Origin: Candidatus Thioglobus autotrophicus
GTDB taxonomy: Bacteria; Pseudomonadota; Gammaproteobacteria; PS1; Pseudothioglobaceae
Direction: 5' to 3'
DNA: 64,000 nucleotides
NCBI RefSeq assembly: GCF_001293165.1
Contig: NZ_CP010552.1
Span: 744,001 to 808,000, forward strand
In this document: one piece after another, positions 62,617 to 64,000 of the stretch
How positions within the stretch are numbered: position 1 is the stretch's first letter
Layout: each line of letters opens with the position of its first letter
Translations under genes and position numbers: made by a program
The notes under the pieces: model-generated
What the model saw: only the letters and a program-made list of their open reading frames with translations
The model's database searches: none
Told to the model about the DNA's origin: nothing

Positions 62617-62671
62617 TAACGATAATTAGTAAGAAGCGTTCATTTAATCATTATAAAAACAGGCAAGCATT

Positions 62672-64000
62672 ATGGCACATACAGTTGAAACTTTATCCAA
62701 ACTACTGAAAAAGACACCCGATGAGGTAATTACCATTCTAACGAATGCGGGCATTGAGGGTAAACAAGCAGATTCTGATATTTCCGCTGAGGAAAGAAAG
62801 ATTTTAATGGGTAGCTTATCAAAGCGCTCATCGAGTAAATCTAGCATATCGGTTTCTCGCAAACCTAGTGGCAAAACCACCAATAGCACCAGTGGCGGTG
62901 TTAAGGTTCAAGTTAAGAAAAAGCGCGTCAAACAAGTAGTGGCTGAAGCTGAAACCGAAACAGGCGTCAACGAAGCGGCATTAGCCGCGCAAGCTGCACT
63001 AGATGCAGGACGTGATGCAGATGAAAAATTATTAGCACAAGATGCCAAGCGCTTAGAAATGGTGCGCTTACAAAAAGAGCAAGCTGATGCATTAAAGACG
63101 CAAAAAGACACGGCCAATCAAGAACAAGAAACTGCTAAAACAGAAGACAAGGTAGAAGAGAAAGCAGCGGAAAAGTCTAAAGAGGCAAAGCCAGCGGAAG
63201 ATAAAAAACCGCAAAGATTGCGTAATACGGCTAACAATAAAGCCCCTGGGCGTAAACAACTACATGTTGCCAGACATAATCCAAATCGCAAACTGAAAAA
63301 GAAAGACAGAACTCGATTAAGCCAAAAGATTCAAGAAGAGCAGGCACAACATGGCTTCCAAAAGCCAGTTGAAAAAGTCATGCATGAAATTGCTGTGCCA
63401 GAGAATATTAAAGTGAGTGATCTTGCACAGAAAATGACCACCAAGGCCGGCGAAGTTTTAAAGGTGTTGATGGGTATGGGTGTTATGGCCACCTTAAACG
63501 ACGTTATTGACCAAGACACTGCCTTATTAGTGGTCGAGGAAATGGGGCACAAAGGAGTTGTCAGCGTTGAAGAAACGATTGAAGATGTATTAGTTGAAAA
63601 GTCAAAGCCAATAGGTGATGAAACAGCTAGACCGCCAGTGGTTACTATTATGGGCCACGTTGATCACGGTAAAACATCATTATTAGACTATATTCGTCAA
63701 GCTAAGATAGCAGATGGTGAAGCGGGCGGCATTACTCAGCATATTGGCTCATACCAGGTTGAAACCGCTAACGGAAAAATTACTTTTATTGACACACCAG
63801 GACACGCAGCTTTCTCAAAAATGCGCTCACGTGGTGCAAATGCAACAGACCTTATTATTTTGGTTGTGGCGGCTGATGATGGCGTGATGCCGCAGACGAT
63901 TGAGTCTATTAAGCACGCTAAAAAAGCTGGCGTTCCAATCATCGTTGCTATCAATAAGATTGATAAAGAAGGTGCAGATCTAGACAAGATTAAGCAAGTA
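62672..64000 (+). CDS. infB: Translation initiation factor IF-2 (partial, 3' end beyond window)
   Basis: GTPase that places initiator tRNA on the 30S subunit. The 443 visible codons are open to base 64000. They show the N-terminal domain ([24 protein letters not shown]) and a charged Ala/Lys/Glu-rich linker (about 85-210). The IF2-N2 domain ([40 protein letters not shown]) and the G domain with [26 protein letters not shown] and AINKID follow. It lies 55 bp downstream of nusA. Confidence 0.97.
   Translation, partial: MAHTVETLSKLLKKTPDEVITILTNAGIEGKQADSDISAEERKILMGSLSKRSSSKSSISVSRKPSGKTTNSTSGGVKVQVKKKRVKQVVAEAETETGVNEAALAAQAALDAGRDADEKLLAQDAKRLEMVRLQKEQADALKTQKDTANQEQETAKTEDKVEEKAAEKSKEAKPAEDKKPQRLRNTANNKAPGRKQLHVARHNPNRKLKKKDRTRLSQKIQEEQAQHGFQKPVEKVMHEIAVPENIKVSDLAQKMTTKAGEVLKVLMGMGVMATLNDVIDQDTALLVVEEMGHKGVVSVEETIEDVLVEKSKPIGDETARPPVVTIMGHVDHGKTSLLDYIRQAKIADGEAGGITQHIGSYQVETANGKITFIDTPGHAAFSKMRSRGANATDLIILVVAADDGVMPQTIESIKHAKKAGVPIIVAINKIDKEGADLDKIKQV

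Overview
This AT-rich window looks like a chromosome segment from an autotrophic gammaproteobacterium, most likely of the sulfur-oxidising SUP05/Thioglobus/vesicomyid-symbiont type. Gammaproteobacterial markers are sspA-sspB beside petABC, anmK, mltB, a UPF0149 (ygfB) gene and an initiator tRNA leading rimP-nusA-infB. Phosphoribulokinase indicates a Calvin cycle; cytochrome bc1, a cbb3 oxidase and a cytochrome c-dependent nitric oxide reductase indicate respiration at low oxygen or on nitrogen oxides. The genus-level placement is inference; no 16S gene is present.

Layout. 1-8.7 kb: tpiA (cut by the window edge), a UPF0114 membrane protein, then dnaA-dnaN-recF-gyrB with a probable origin between dnaA and dnaN, then prk. 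8.7-16.5 kb: leuS, class 1B pyrD, bioD, sspAB and petABC. 16.5-34.5 kb: a dense housekeeping block (DciA-like, secA, anmK, pyrC, ribF, mutY, metA, a P-loop ATPase, alaC, FKBP, DUF2797, purC, an M23 peptidase, dxr, cdsA, uppS, hisF). mutY carries an in-frame insertion built from short repeats. 34.5-35.3 kb: a complete 740-bp IS1595-family element.

35.4-47.4 kb is a respiratory module: ccoNOQP, tRNA-Thr, norCB, norE, a norF-like gene, norQ, a membrane protein of unknown function, norD, a Crp/Fnr-family regulator, and hemN. Three perfect TTGAT-N4-ATCAA boxes lie before ccoN, norC and in the regulator/hemN divergent region. The regulator keeps the E-x2-S-R recognition signature expected to read that box, but it has an unusual cysteine-rich C-terminus. 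The module therefore looks self-contained: terminal oxidase, NO reductase, oxygen-independent haem synthesis and their regulator.

47.4-51.4 kb: lolA, ftsK, trxB and tRNA-Phe. 51.4-53.3 kb is the least ordinary stretch. It holds a pair of tandem small secreted cysteine peptides (the 47-residue one is missed by length cut-offs), a small secreted protein behind a near-consensus promoter and a 5'-terminal hairpin, a YcfJ-like secreted protein, and a second structured element. Both structured elements share C-rich motifs (TTATTCTCTCC, TCTCCTCAAG) resembling anti-Shine-Dalgarno sequences, and the hemN leader carries a related CTCTCCCCC. This possible family of structured RNAs is the best candidate here for something undescribed.

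53.3-64 kb returns to housekeeping: ygfB-pyrB-ruvX-mltB on the minus strand, apbE-rarA-crcB on the plus strand, gshB, a small membrane protein, initiator tRNA, rimP, nusA and the 5' two-thirds or so of infB. All coordinates and motifs were read by eye; no database search or folding program was run.
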